DNA of 7,236 bases from JAFLUQ01 sp964442035 (GCA_964442035.1 CAYTWZ010000089.1:1-7236), one strand, 5' to 3'; positions 1-5,051 are shown, numbered from the stretch's first letter. Program-made: numbers and translations. Notes: generated by a model from the sequence alone, not told the origin.

Positions 1-23
1 GTTTCAAAAATTACTCTTGAAAC
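1..23. repeat. Inverted repeat at left edge, possible end of an upstream terminator
   Basis: GTTTCAA at 1-7 is the exact reverse complement of TTGAAAC at 17-23, with a 9-base spacer. A run of seven T follows at 31-37. It could be an AT-rich terminator of a gene left of the window (the stem may extend beyond the edge) or an operator upstream of the rpsU -35 box. The low GC content and the 7-base gap before the T run make the terminator reading weak. Confidence 0.3.
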
Positions 24-46
24 ATAAAACTTTTTTTCAAAACTAC

Positions 47-74
47 TTGACATATTTCGTTTTTATGCTATAAT
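47..74 (+). promoter_or_regulatory. Sigma-A promoter of rpsU (consensus, extended -10)
   Basis: TTGACA at 47-52 and TATAAT at 69-74 both match the housekeeping consensus exactly, with a 16-base spacer. TGC directly before the -10 box makes it an extended -10. Transcription should start near 81-82, leaving a leader of about 50 bases before the rpsU start at 133. Such a strong promoter suits a ribosomal protein gene. Confidence 0.93.
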
Positions 75-132
75 TATTATGTCACTATATGCGGTTACTA
101 TTTCTTTAGCAGCTGCGAGGGGAGGGTTAGAG

Positions 133-309
133 ATGTCCGAGGTTAGAGTAAAGGAAAACGAATCTTTAGATAGCGCCCTTAGAAGATTTAAGCGTTCCTG
201 CGCTAAGGCCGGTGTTATTTCCGAAGTGCGGAAAAGGGAACACTACGAAAAGCCGAGCGTAAGGCGTAAGAAGAAGTCCGAAGCGGCAAGAAAAAGAAAG
301 TATAAATAA
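133..309 (+). CDS. rpsU: Small ribosomal subunit protein bS21
   Basis: Encodes a 58-residue protein of the bS21 family, a small basic protein that binds 16S rRNA on the 30S platform and helps initiation. The N-terminus reads SEVRVKENESLDSALRRFKR, followed by CAKAGVISEVRKREHYEKP, and the last 15 or so residues are almost all Lys/Arg (RRKKKSEAARKRKYK), as usual for the family; the length is typical. The ATG at 133 is chosen because a GGAGG sequence lies at 121-125, 7 bases upstream. An in-frame ATG at 79 is rejected: it lies at or before the predicted transcription start, and its extra N-terminus is unlike bS21. The gene appears monocistronic, with its own promoter (47-74) and terminator (317-358). 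Confidence 0.97.
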   Translation: MSEVRVKENESLDSALRRFKRSCAKAGVISEVRKREHYEKPSVRRKKKSEAARKRKYK

Positions 310-316
310 GTATTTG

Positions 317-358
317 AGCAACCGATATACGTTTGGTATGTCGGTTGCTTTGTTATTA
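317..358 (+). terminator. Intrinsic terminator of rpsU
   Basis: Bases 317-330 pair with 336-349 as a 14-bp stem (AGCAACCGATATAC against GTATGTCGGTTGCT, one G-T wobble) closed by a 5-base loop GTTTG. The T-rich stretch TTTGTTATTA follows. It lies 7 bases after the rpsU stop codon, as expected for its terminator. Confidence 0.9.
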
Positions 359-396
359 TAGCGGATGAAGTTACATCAATATATTTGAAAAAAACA

Positions 397-423
397 TTGA
401 CGAAACCAAAGTAATATGATAAT
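397..423 (+). promoter_or_regulatory. Probable sigma-A promoter for the copy 1 leader / acetyltransferase / ung
   Basis: TTGACG (397-402, five of six consensus bases) is followed by GATAAT (418-423, five of six) at a 15-base spacing, with TG immediately before it. An alternative -10, TAATAT at 420-425, has the optimal 17-base spacing but only four of six matches. Transcription would start around 430-435, just before the first copy of the conserved leader element. The stretch 310-625 has no protein gene; it holds the rpsU terminator, this promoter and that element. Confidence 0.65.
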
Positions 424-455
424 ATAACAGTATACTCATTGAGCATTAAACGCTC

Positions 456-610
456 CGGTGGGAGAAAGGTGCTCCACCGAAAAACGAAAGGGTTGCCGGT
501 TACCTAAGTGAAGAGAGCGTCGGTGGCAGCCTATGCAAATCAGAAGCGCTGACCGAGTCGGCAGACGAGACCCGGGAGATGCCTGACGCAGATTTTTGTA
601 TACAGCTTTC
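456..610 (+). ncRNA. Candidate structured leader RNA, copy 1 (upstream of GNAT gene)
   Basis: I do not recognise this element as a known family. It is called because a second copy lies at 2215-2350, ahead of cysS. Shared blocks are CACCGAAAAACGAAAGGGTT plus G (475-495), CGGTGG[C/T]AGCCT (521-532) and ACCGAGTCGGCAGACGAG (552-569), then a CCCGGG (571-576). Inferred fold: a 5' hairpin 456-464/472-479 with one bulged G; a closing helix GAAAG 486-490 with CTTTC 606-610; a long hairpin GGTTGCC 491-497 with GGCAGCC 525-531, extended by ACC/GGT after a 4-base bulge; and a hairpin CTG(A)CCG-AGT-CGGCAG at 549-564. It ends a few bases before the ribosome binding site of the acetyltransferase gene, so a cis-regulatory role is likely. 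The weaker homology may begin near 437 (CATTGAGCATT, against CATTCAACATT in copy 2). Structure and function are inferred by eye from two copies only. Confidence 0.6.
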
Positions 611-619
611 TCTGGGAGG
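609..619 (+). promoter_or_regulatory. Ribosome binding site of the GNAT gene, potentially masked
   Basis: GGGAGG at 614-619 lies 6 bases before the ATG at 626. TCTCTGGG at 609-616 can pair with CCCGGGAGA at 571-579 (8 bp, one bulged G), which would bury the first half of the ribosome binding site. That helix shares bases 609-610 with the closing helix GAAAG/CTTTC of the leader element, so the two cannot both form fully. This suggests translational switching, but no folding computation was done. Confidence 0.4.
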
Positions 620-625
620 CAAAAC

Positions 626-1087
626 ATGAATATCCGTATGATGTACCCCATGGAGGGGAAAAAACTCGCACAGCTGCTGTACCTTTCGGTACACACCCTC
701 TGTGCGGCGGATTACACAGCTGAGGAATTGGACGCATGGGCGCCGAAAAAATTTGATATGAGAAAATTCCACTCCTCTCTTTTAAGAAGTGTGAACTGGG
801 TCGCTGTTGAGAAGGATAAGATCATTGGCTTTATCAACATAGAGCGGGACGGCTATATAAACCGTTTGTTTATCCATCCGGATTATGCGCGCAGGGGTGT
901 CGGCTCATCGCTGATGGACACTGCGGTGGCTTGGGCAAAGCGTAAGGGACTTAAAAGGGTATTCCTTGCTTCCAGCAAAACCGGCTACGGCTTTTATGTC
1001 AAAAGGGGCTTCCGTGTGACGGGAACTGAGCGCGTAGAGCGCCGGGGCGCTGTTTTTGAAAACAGGCTTATGGAGAAGCTTATCTGA
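626..1087 (+). CDS. GNAT-family N-acetyltransferase
   Basis: Encodes a 153-residue single-domain GCN5-related acetyltransferase, which would transfer acetyl from acetyl-CoA to an amine; the substrate cannot be told. The acetyl-CoA pyrophosphate-binding motif A is seen as HPDYARRGVGSSLM (residues 84-97, R-R-x-G-x-G type). The preceding strand is INRLFI, and the C-terminal GYGFYVKRGF (120-129) is the usual motif B region. The N-terminal HTLCAADYTAEELDAWAP resembles the YafP-like acetyltransferase subgroup, as I remember it. ATG 626 is preferred over an in-frame TTG at 596 because of the GGGAGG at 614-619. The gene follows the first structured leader and is 22 bases upstream of ung, so both are probably cotranscribed. 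If the leader responds to a metabolite, this enzyme may act on it or on a related toxic compound; that is inference. Confidence 0.9.
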   Translation: MNIRMMYPMEGKKLAQLLYLSVHTLCAADYTAEELDAWAPKKFDMRKFHSSLLRSVNWVAVEKDKIIGFINIERDGYINRLFIHPDYARRGVGSSLMDTAVAWAKRKGLKRVFLASSKTGYGFYVKRGFRVTGTERVERRGAVFENRLMEKLI

Positions 1088-1109
1088 AATTTTACGGGAG
1101 GCTGCTTTC

Positions 1110-1784
1110 ATGGTTAAATTTGGCAACGATTGGGACGATATCATCGGCGGTGAATTTGAAAAGGAGTACTACATCAGGCTTCGGGATTTTTTAAAGGCGG
1201 AGTATGCTGCCGGTGAGGTCTATCCAAATATGTACGATATGTTTTCAGCCTTGAAGGTCACATCATATCAGGGAACTAAGGTAGTCATTATCGGTCAGGA
1301 TCCATATCACGAGCCGGGGCAGGCCCATGGAATGGCGTTTTCGGTGAAGCCGGGGACTCCCATACCGCCATCGCTGCTAAATATATATAAAGAGCTTAAC
1401 AGGACGTTGGGCTGTTATATACCGAACAACGGCTATCTGGTGCCATGGGCTCGTCAGGGAGTGCTGCTTTTGAATGCGGTACTCACAGTACGCCGTGGTC
1501 AGGCCGACTCCCACAAGGGGAAGGGCTGGGAGCAGTTTACCGACAACATAATTCAGTCTCTTAACCGCCGCCGGGATCCGGTGGTGTTCCTGTTGTGGGG
1601 TAGCAATGCCCGAAAAAAAGCGGAGATTATTGACCTAAATAGGCATTTTGTTTTTGAAGCCGCACATCCCAGTCCGCTTTCCGCCAGTCGGGGCTTTTTT
1701 GGGTGCAACCATTTTGCCAAGGCAAATGAGGCCCTTATAAGCGTGCTTAAATCACCTATAGATTGGCAGATCCCGAATATTTGA
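1110..1784 (+). CDS. ung: Uracil-DNA glycosylase, family 1
   Basis: Encodes a 224-residue cytoplasmic family 1 uracil-DNA glycosylase, which removes uracil (from cytosine deamination or dUTP incorporation) to start base-excision repair. All family signatures are present: the water-activating motif GQDPYH (residues 62-67, catalytic Asp64), the uracil-recognition strand LLLNAVLTV with Asn122, the VVFLLWGSNA strand (158-167), and the DNA-intercalating HPSPLSASRGFFG loop with His186. Length is normal for the family. The start at ATG 1110 has GGGAG at 1096-1100 and gives the expected N-terminus (WDDIIGGEFEKEYY); an in-frame ATG at 1056 overlaps the upstream gene and lacks a suitable site. It sits between the acetyltransferase and spoVAE genes with no terminator on either side. 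Confidence 0.97.
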   Translation: MVKFGNDWDDIIGGEFEKEYYIRLRDFLKAEYAAGEVYPNMYDMFSALKVTSYQGTKVVIIGQDPYHEPGQAHGMAFSVKPGTPIPPSLLNIYKELNRTLGCYIPNNGYLVPWARQGVLLLNAVLTVRRGQADSHKGKGWEQFTDNIIQSLNRRRDPVVFLLWGSNARKKAEIIDLNRHFVFEAAHPSPLSASRGFFGCNHFAKANEALISVLKSPIDWQIPNI

Positions 1785-1804
1785 CACTTAAGTGATCCAT
1801 ACTA
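1775..1804 (+). promoter_or_regulatory. Putative sigma-G (forespore) promoter of spoVAE
   Basis: GAATA at 1775-1779 and CATACTA at 1798-1804, 18 bases apart, fit the Bacillus subtilis sigma-G consensus (GHATR, 17-18 bases, CATnHTA, recalled from the literature) at every specified base. B. subtilis spoVA is a sigma-G operon, so the match fits the gene. The -35 overlaps the end of ung. Transcription would start near 1811, giving a very short leader that begins with the ribosome binding site AAAGGAG. The spacer contains the perfect 10-base palindrome CACTTAAGTG (1785-1794). Confidence 0.55.
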
Positions 1805-1824
1805 AGACACAAAGGAGAATCAGT

Positions 1825-2178
1825 ATGGATTACATCAAAGCATTTATCGTAGGTGGTATAATTTGTGCCATAGGACAGATCGTTATTGACAAGACAAAGC
1901 TCACTCCGGCTCGGATTCTGACAGGGTACGTAGTGGGAGGCGTTTTTTTGTCCCTAATAGGAGTGTATAAGCCGCTGGAAAAATTTGCCGGGGCGGGGGC
2001 AACGACTCCGCTGCTGGGATTTGGCCACGCGCTGTATCAGGGGGTAAAAAAAGCCGTTGACAAGGATGGCTTTTTGGGAATATTTACCGGGGGTCTTTCC
2101 GCTACGGCAGGCGGAATAGCGGCAGTGATACTTTTTGCTTTGATCGCTGCTATTATATCCAAGCCCAAAATTAAGTAA
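1825..2178 (+). CDS. spoVAE: Stage V sporulation protein AE (SpoVAC/SpoVAEb family)
   Basis: Encodes a 117-residue hydrophobic protein that I recognise as SpoVAE (SpoVAEb type), an inner spore membrane protein of the SpoVA complex that moves dipicolinic acid into the forespore and out at germination. Family features are the start MDYIKAFIVGGIICAIGQ, then IDKTKLTPARIL (residues 21-32), the glycine-rich FAGAGATTPLLGFGHAL (54-70), and DGFLGIFTGGL (81-91). Likely membrane segments are about 5-22, 31-48 and one or two in 83-113. The start at ATG 1825 has AAAGGAG at 1811-1817; a GTG at 1792 in frame is rejected because it lies upstream of that site and adds unrelated sequence. Unusually, spoVAC and spoVAD are not beside it; its neighbours are ung and cysS. 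The predicted sigma-G promoter at 1775-1804 would give it forespore expression. Confidence 0.93.
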   Translation: MDYIKAFIVGGIICAIGQIVIDKTKLTPARILTGYVVGGVFLSLIGVYKPLEKFAGAGATTPLLGFGHALYQGVKKAVDKDGFLGIFTGGLSATAGGIAAVILFALIAAIISKPKIK

Positions 2179-2187
2179 GTTCAATAA

Positions 2188-2200
2188 GGCGCGTAGCGCC
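2188..2200 (+). other. Small GC hairpin after spoVAE
   Basis: GGCGC (2188-2192), loop GTA, GCGCC (2196-2200) forms a compact 5-bp hairpin 9 bases after the spoVAE stop. No T run follows, so I do not call it an intrinsic terminator. It lies 14 bases before the 5' hairpin of the second leader copy. Confidence 0.3.
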
Positions 2201-2214
2201 GTCATTCAACATTT

Positions 2215-2350
2215 CGGTGGGAGAAAAGAACTCCCACCGAAAAACGAAAGGGTTGTCCGCCACCGACGGAGGGCACCTTCCGCCGGTGGTAGCCTCTGTG
2301 TAGAAGAAGTGCCTACCGAGTCGGCAGACGAGCCCCGGGGATAACTTTCG
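2215..2350 (+). ncRNA. Candidate structured leader RNA, copy 2 (upstream of cysS)
   Basis: This is the second copy of the element at 456-610, with the same blocks in the same order: 2235-2255, 2284-2295, 2315-2332 and CCCGGG at 2334-2339. Pairing is stronger here. The 5' hairpin CGGTGGGAG (2215-2223) with CTCCCACCG (2231-2239) is a perfect 9 bp. The closing helix is CGAAAG (2245-2250) with CTTTCG (2345-2350). The long hairpin has GGTTG (2251-2255) with TAGCC (2290-2294), a 4-base bulge, CCACCG with CGGTGG, one A-C mismatch, then CGGAGG with CTTCCG around a GCAC loop. The third hairpin CCG-AGT-CGG is at 2316-2324. The G-C to G-T change at the base of the long hairpin (495-527 in copy 1, 2255-2290 here) keeps pairing. 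No promoter was found just upstream, so it may be read through from spoVAE or ung. It is not a T-box despite its position before a tRNA synthetase gene. Confidence 0.62.
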
Positions 2351-2361
2351 TTTAGTAATAA

Positions 2362-2404
2362 CTCCGCAGCAAACTGATGGTGCGGACTGCTGCGGGACAA
2401 GGAG
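2362..2404 (+). promoter_or_regulatory. Alternative hairpins and ribosome binding site before cysS
   Basis: CCGCAGCA (2364-2371) pairs with TGCTGCGG (2388-2395), 8 bp with a 16-base loop. The same 5' bases, TCCGCA (2363-2368), can instead pair with TGCGGA (2381-2386), 6 bp. CTCC (2362-2365) is also complementary to GGAG (2401-2404) in the cysS ribosome binding site AAGGAG (2399-2404). No T run follows, so a terminator is unlikely; control of translation downstream of the leader element is possible. Confidence 0.4.
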
Positions 2405-2414
2405 ATCGATATAT

Positions 2415-3800
2415 ATGAAGCTTTACAATACCCTTACACGTAAGAAAGAGGACTTTGTCCCCATAACTCCCGGAGAGGTAAAAATGTACTCCTGCGGGCC
2501 TACAGTTTACAACTACTTTCATTTGGGCAACGCGCGGCCCTTTATTGTGTTTGATTGCCTCCGTAGCTTCCTTGAGTACATGGGTTACAAGGTGACATTT
2601 GTCCAGAACTTTACGGACGTTGACGACAAGCTGATCAACAAGGCAAAGGAGGAGGGCTGTACAGTCAAGGAAATTGCCGACAAATACATAAAGGAGTATT
2701 TTGTGGACTCCAAGGGCTTAGGAATCAGGGAGGCGACTGTGCATCCCCGGGCCACTGAAAACATCGATGCTATAATCGAGACTATCAAGACCCTCATTGA
2801 CAAGGGCCATGCCTACGAGGTGGATGGAGATGTGTACTTTTCCACCAAAAGCTTCAAGGACTATGGCAAGCTAAGTCACCAACCCCTTGACGAGCTGGAA
2901 AGCGGAGTGCGCAAGGAGCTTGAAGCGGGTAAGCGTGACCCCATGGATTTTGCACTGTGGAAAAAGCGCAAGGATAATGAGATCGGTTGGGAAAGTCCTT
3001 GGGGTATCGGTCGCCCCGGCTGGCATATTGAGTGTAGCGCTATGGCAAACAGATACCTCGGCAAGACTATTGATATCCACAGCGGCGGCTTTGATCTTAT
3101 CTTTCCCCATCACGAAAACGAGATTGCTCAAAGCGAGTGCGCCAATGACGCGCCCTTTGCTCACTACTGGCTTCACAACGGATTTATCAATGTAAACAAC
3201 GAAAAAATGTCAAAGTCCTTGGGCAATTTCTTTACTGTCCGGGATATAGCCCAAAAATACGACTATGAAGTCATCCGTTTCTTTATGCTGTCGGCCCACT
3301 ACCGCAGCCCCATCAACTTCTGTGATGAGCTGATGGATGCCGCGCGTAGCGGACTGGAGAGAATGTACAACTGTGTTGAAAATCTGGAGCATCTTTCCGC
3401 AACCGCACCCGAGGGTGAGCTTGACGAGGGCATATGCGCCGCGGCAGAGGGATACAGGGAAAAATTTGTAGCCGCAATGGAGGATGATCTTAACACTGCC
3501 GATGCAATATCAGTGCTTTTTGAAATGGTTCGCTTTATTAATTCCGCCAAGGAACTGAGCCGCGCTGATGCCCGGTATTATCTTGATGCTTTGAAATCCT
3601 TGAGCGGTGTGCTTGGTCTGCTTCAAAAGGAGATAAAAAAGGATATCAGCGCCGAGGTGGAGGCCCTTATCGAGGAACGCACGCAGGCTAGAAAAAACAA
3701 GGATTGGGCGAAGTCCGATCAAATCAGAGATAAGCTGAAGGAAATGGGCATAGCACTGGAGGACACCCGTAGCGGGGTCAAGTGGCATCTGGAAAAGTAA
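2415..3800 (+). CDS. cysS: Cysteine--tRNA ligase
   Basis: Encodes a 461-residue class I cysteinyl-tRNA synthetase, a normal length, which charges tRNA-Cys with cysteine in the cytoplasm. The HIGH-type signature is HLGN (residues 36-39) inside SCGPTVYNYFHLGNARPF. The four zinc ligands that select cysteine are Cys27, Cys207 (HIECSAM), His232 and Glu236 (FPHHENEIAQ). The KMSKS loop is exact at 264-268 (NEKMSKSLGNF). The C-terminal DALR-type helical region and the anticodon-binding tail (QARKNKDWAKSDQIRDKL, GVKWHLEK) are complete. The start at ATG 2415 has AAGGAG at 2399-2404. The 236-base gap before it holds the second leader element and alternative hairpins; a terminator follows at 3842-3886. 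The Firmicute neighbour mrnC is nearby but separated by the LCP gene. Confidence 0.98.
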   Translation: MKLYNTLTRKKEDFVPITPGEVKMYSCGPTVYNYFHLGNARPFIVFDCLRSFLEYMGYKVTFVQNFTDVDDKLINKAKEEGCTVKEIADKYIKEYFVDSKGLGIREATVHPRATENIDAIIETIKTLIDKGHAYEVDGDVYFSTKSFKDYGKLSHQPLDELESGVRKELEAGKRDPMDFALWKKRKDNEIGWESPWGIGRPGWHIECSAMANRYLGKTIDIHSGGFDLIFPHHENEIAQSECANDAPFAHYWLHNGFINVNNEKMSKSLGNFFTVRDIAQKYDYEVIRFFMLSAHYRSPINFCDELMDAARSGLERMYNCVENLEHLSATAPEGELDEGICAAAEGYREKFVAAMEDDLNTADAISVLFEMVRFINSAKELSRADARYYLDALKSLSGVLGLLQKEIKKDISAEVEALIEERTQARKNKDWAKSDQIRDKLKEMGIALEDTRSGVKWHLEK

Positions 3801-3841
3801 AGTCTTAATTGTGATGAGGTACTACGGGTATTTGCCGCTGT

Positions 3842-3886
3842 TGCGTTGCTTTTACATTCATTACATGTAAAAGCAGCGCATTTTTT
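3842..3886 (+). terminator. Intrinsic terminator of cysS
   Basis: A 16-bp stem pairs 3842-3857 (TGCGTTGCTTTTACAT) with 3865-3880 (ATGTAAAAGCAGCGCA), with one T-G wobble and a 7-base loop, followed immediately by six T (3881-3886). It is the first convincing terminator after the one behind rpsU, so the acetyltransferase, ung, spoVAE and cysS genes may share read-through transcription. Confidence 0.93.
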
Positions 3887-3920
3887 CATCTGTTTAGGCC
3901 ACAAAATATGTCGAATTTTG

Positions 3921-3949
3921 TTGACAAAAACGGCCTTATATGTTACGAT
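3921..3949 (+). promoter_or_regulatory. Sigma-A promoter of the LCP gene
   Basis: A perfect TTGACA (3921-3926) and TACGAT (3944-3949, four of six) lie 17 bases apart, with TGT before the -10 giving an extended -10. Transcription would start near 3956, about 35 bases before the start codon. Confidence 0.8.
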
Positions 3950-3990
3950 ATTATATAGACAATATATAGTGCGGAAAGGAGAGGGGCTTT

Positions 3991-4947
3991 GTGGCTTCAA
4001 AAATGAAAAAAGCTTTGTGTCTGATATTGGCGGCAGCGCTGCTGTTTGCTTTTGCTTCCTGCGGCAAAAAGGAAACATCGAACGATGTGGAAACCGGGGA
4101 CAATCCCAAGGTCAATGAGGAGGTAAAGGATGATGATGAAAATGGTGAGGAGGACACCCCGAAGTCCTCGCTGAAAGAAAAATACAATATACTCCTTATG
4201 GGTACTGATGCCGGAGGCAGGCTTACGGATGTGCTGATGGTGTACCATTTTGATACCAAGGAAAAGACCATCAGGATGCTGAGCGTTCCACGGGATACAA
4301 AAATCACCCTCAACGGCAGTACTCAAAAAATAAACGCCGCCCATAATTACGGGAAAGGATTAAAAAACGAAAACGGCGGTGACAGAGCTCACGAGTATGC
4401 CATCAATGCGGTGAGCGAGCTTACGGGCATAGCTATCGACCGCTACATATGCATTGATCTTAAGGCCTTCCGTCAGATAATTGACGCCCTTGGCGGATTT
4501 GATTTTGAAGTGGCTCAGACTATGAATTACGATGACTCCTATCAAAATCTGCATATTCATCTTCAGAAGGGAATGCAGCATCTGGACGGGGACAAGGCGG
4601 AGCAGCTTGTGCGCTTCCGCAAATATCCAAACGGTGACATAGGCCGCGTTCAGGTACAGCAGAATGTGCTTAAGGCGCTTATCAGCCAAAAATTAAATCC
4701 GGAGTATGCGGACAAGGTGCCTGAGATACTTGATCTGCTCGGTAGCAATATGGAAACCGATCTTGCGGCGGCGGACTTTGTGAGTATTGTGGCTTCCGCC
4801 ATTGAGGCTGTGGAAAATACCGGCGGAATAGAGACACATATTTTGGATGGGACGGCAAAATATATCGACAAGGTGTCCTATTATATTGCCGATACCGGTA
4901 AAATTGCCCAAATCGCCGAACTTTTTGAAACGGATAATGAGGAATAA
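3991..4947 (+). CDS. LCP-family (LytR-CpsA-Psr) protein with lipoprotein signal
   Basis: Encodes a 318-residue exported protein of the LytR-CpsA-Psr family. Members work outside the membrane, moving undecaprenyl-pyrophosphate-linked glycopolymers (teichoic acid, capsule) onto peptidoglycan. The LCP domain spans about residues 65-235: NILLMGTDAGGRLTDVLMV (Asp73, Arg77, Asp80), LSVPRDT (98-103), KINAAHNYG (113-121), and RFRKYPNGDIGRVQVQQ (208-224). The N-terminus has KMKK, a hydrophobic stretch and FASC at 21-24, which reads as a signal peptidase II site with Cys24 lipidated; most LCP proteins instead keep an N-terminal membrane helix. Residues 29-62 form an acidic Asp/Glu/Asn-rich linker. The Arg usually found before Gln in the GRxxRQ stretch is Val222. 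The GTG start at 3991 fits AAAGGAG at 3975-3981 (9-base spacing); an ATG at 4003 is possible and keeps the signal. It has its own promoter and sits between cysS and mrnC. Confidence 0.9.
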   Translation: MASKMKKALCLILAAALLFAFASCGKKETSNDVETGDNPKVNEEVKDDDENGEEDTPKSSLKEKYNILLMGTDAGGRLTDVLMVYHFDTKEKTIRMLSVPRDTKITLNGSTQKINAAHNYGKGLKNENGGDRAHEYAINAVSELTGIAIDRYICIDLKAFRQIIDALGGFDFEVAQTMNYDDSYQNLHIHLQKGMQHLDGDKAEQLVRFRKYPNGDIGRVQVQQNVLKALISQKLNPEYADKVPEILDLLGSNMETDLAAADFVSIVASAIEAVENTGGIETHILDGTAKYIDKVSYYIADTGKIAQIAELFETDNEE

Positions 4948-4985
4948 TTTCCCGCAAATTTTTAGAGTAAATTATAAAATTCCTA

Positions 4986-5014
4986 TTGTATTTTCTGAAA
5001 AATTTTGGTATAAT
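4986..5014 (+). promoter_or_regulatory. Sigma-A promoter of mrnC-transketolase operon
   Basis: TATAAT at 5009-5014 is exact and preceded by TGG, an extended -10. The -35 at the 17-base spacing is TTGTAT (4986-4991), only three of six, which an extended -10 can tolerate. Transcription would begin near 5021, about 30 bases before mrnC. The 104-base gap after the LCP gene shows no convincing terminator. Confidence 0.75.
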
Positions 5015-5051
5015 AAGCATAAGTAAATGTATTTGTGAAGGACGGGAGTCA

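Noticed and set aside
79..132. Upstream in-frame ATG for a 76-residue version of bS21
   Set aside because: It lies only 5 bases after the -10 box, at or before the expected transcription start, and lacks a ribosome binding site.
552..561. ACCGAGTCGG, also at 2315-2324, identical to the core of the terminal hairpin in Streptococcus pyogenes Cas9 tracrRNA
   Set aside because: Only about 10 bases match. There are no cas genes, repeat-spacer arrays, anti-repeat or T run nearby, and the motif is embedded in a larger, different conserved element.
485..579. Loose resemblance of copy 1 to the ykkC/guanidine-I riboswitch core (GGGTT-CCG, CCGAG, CCCGGGAGA)
   Set aside because: The matches are short and recalled from memory. 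Copy 2 reads CCCGGGGAT, the order and spacing of the other core blocks do not fit, and neither downstream gene is a typical guanidine gene. An Rfam scan would settle it.
1781..1809. TTGACA at 1781-1786 as a sigma-A -35 box before spoVAE
   Set aside because: No acceptable -10 lies at 16-18 bases (AAGACA at the 17-base spacing); the sigma-G reading is better.
437..2350. The duplicated leader as a mobile miniature element or CRISPR-like repeat
   Set aside because: There are no terminal inverted repeats or target duplications, the copies differ greatly in unpaired or variable arms while keeping pairing, and both sit at the same position relative to a downstream gene.
2341..2404. Possible T-box antiterminator or intrinsic terminator before cysS (GGTGCGGACTGCTGCGGG region)
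   Set aside because: It does not match the T-box consensus, and the hairpin is followed by ACAAGGAG rather than a T run.
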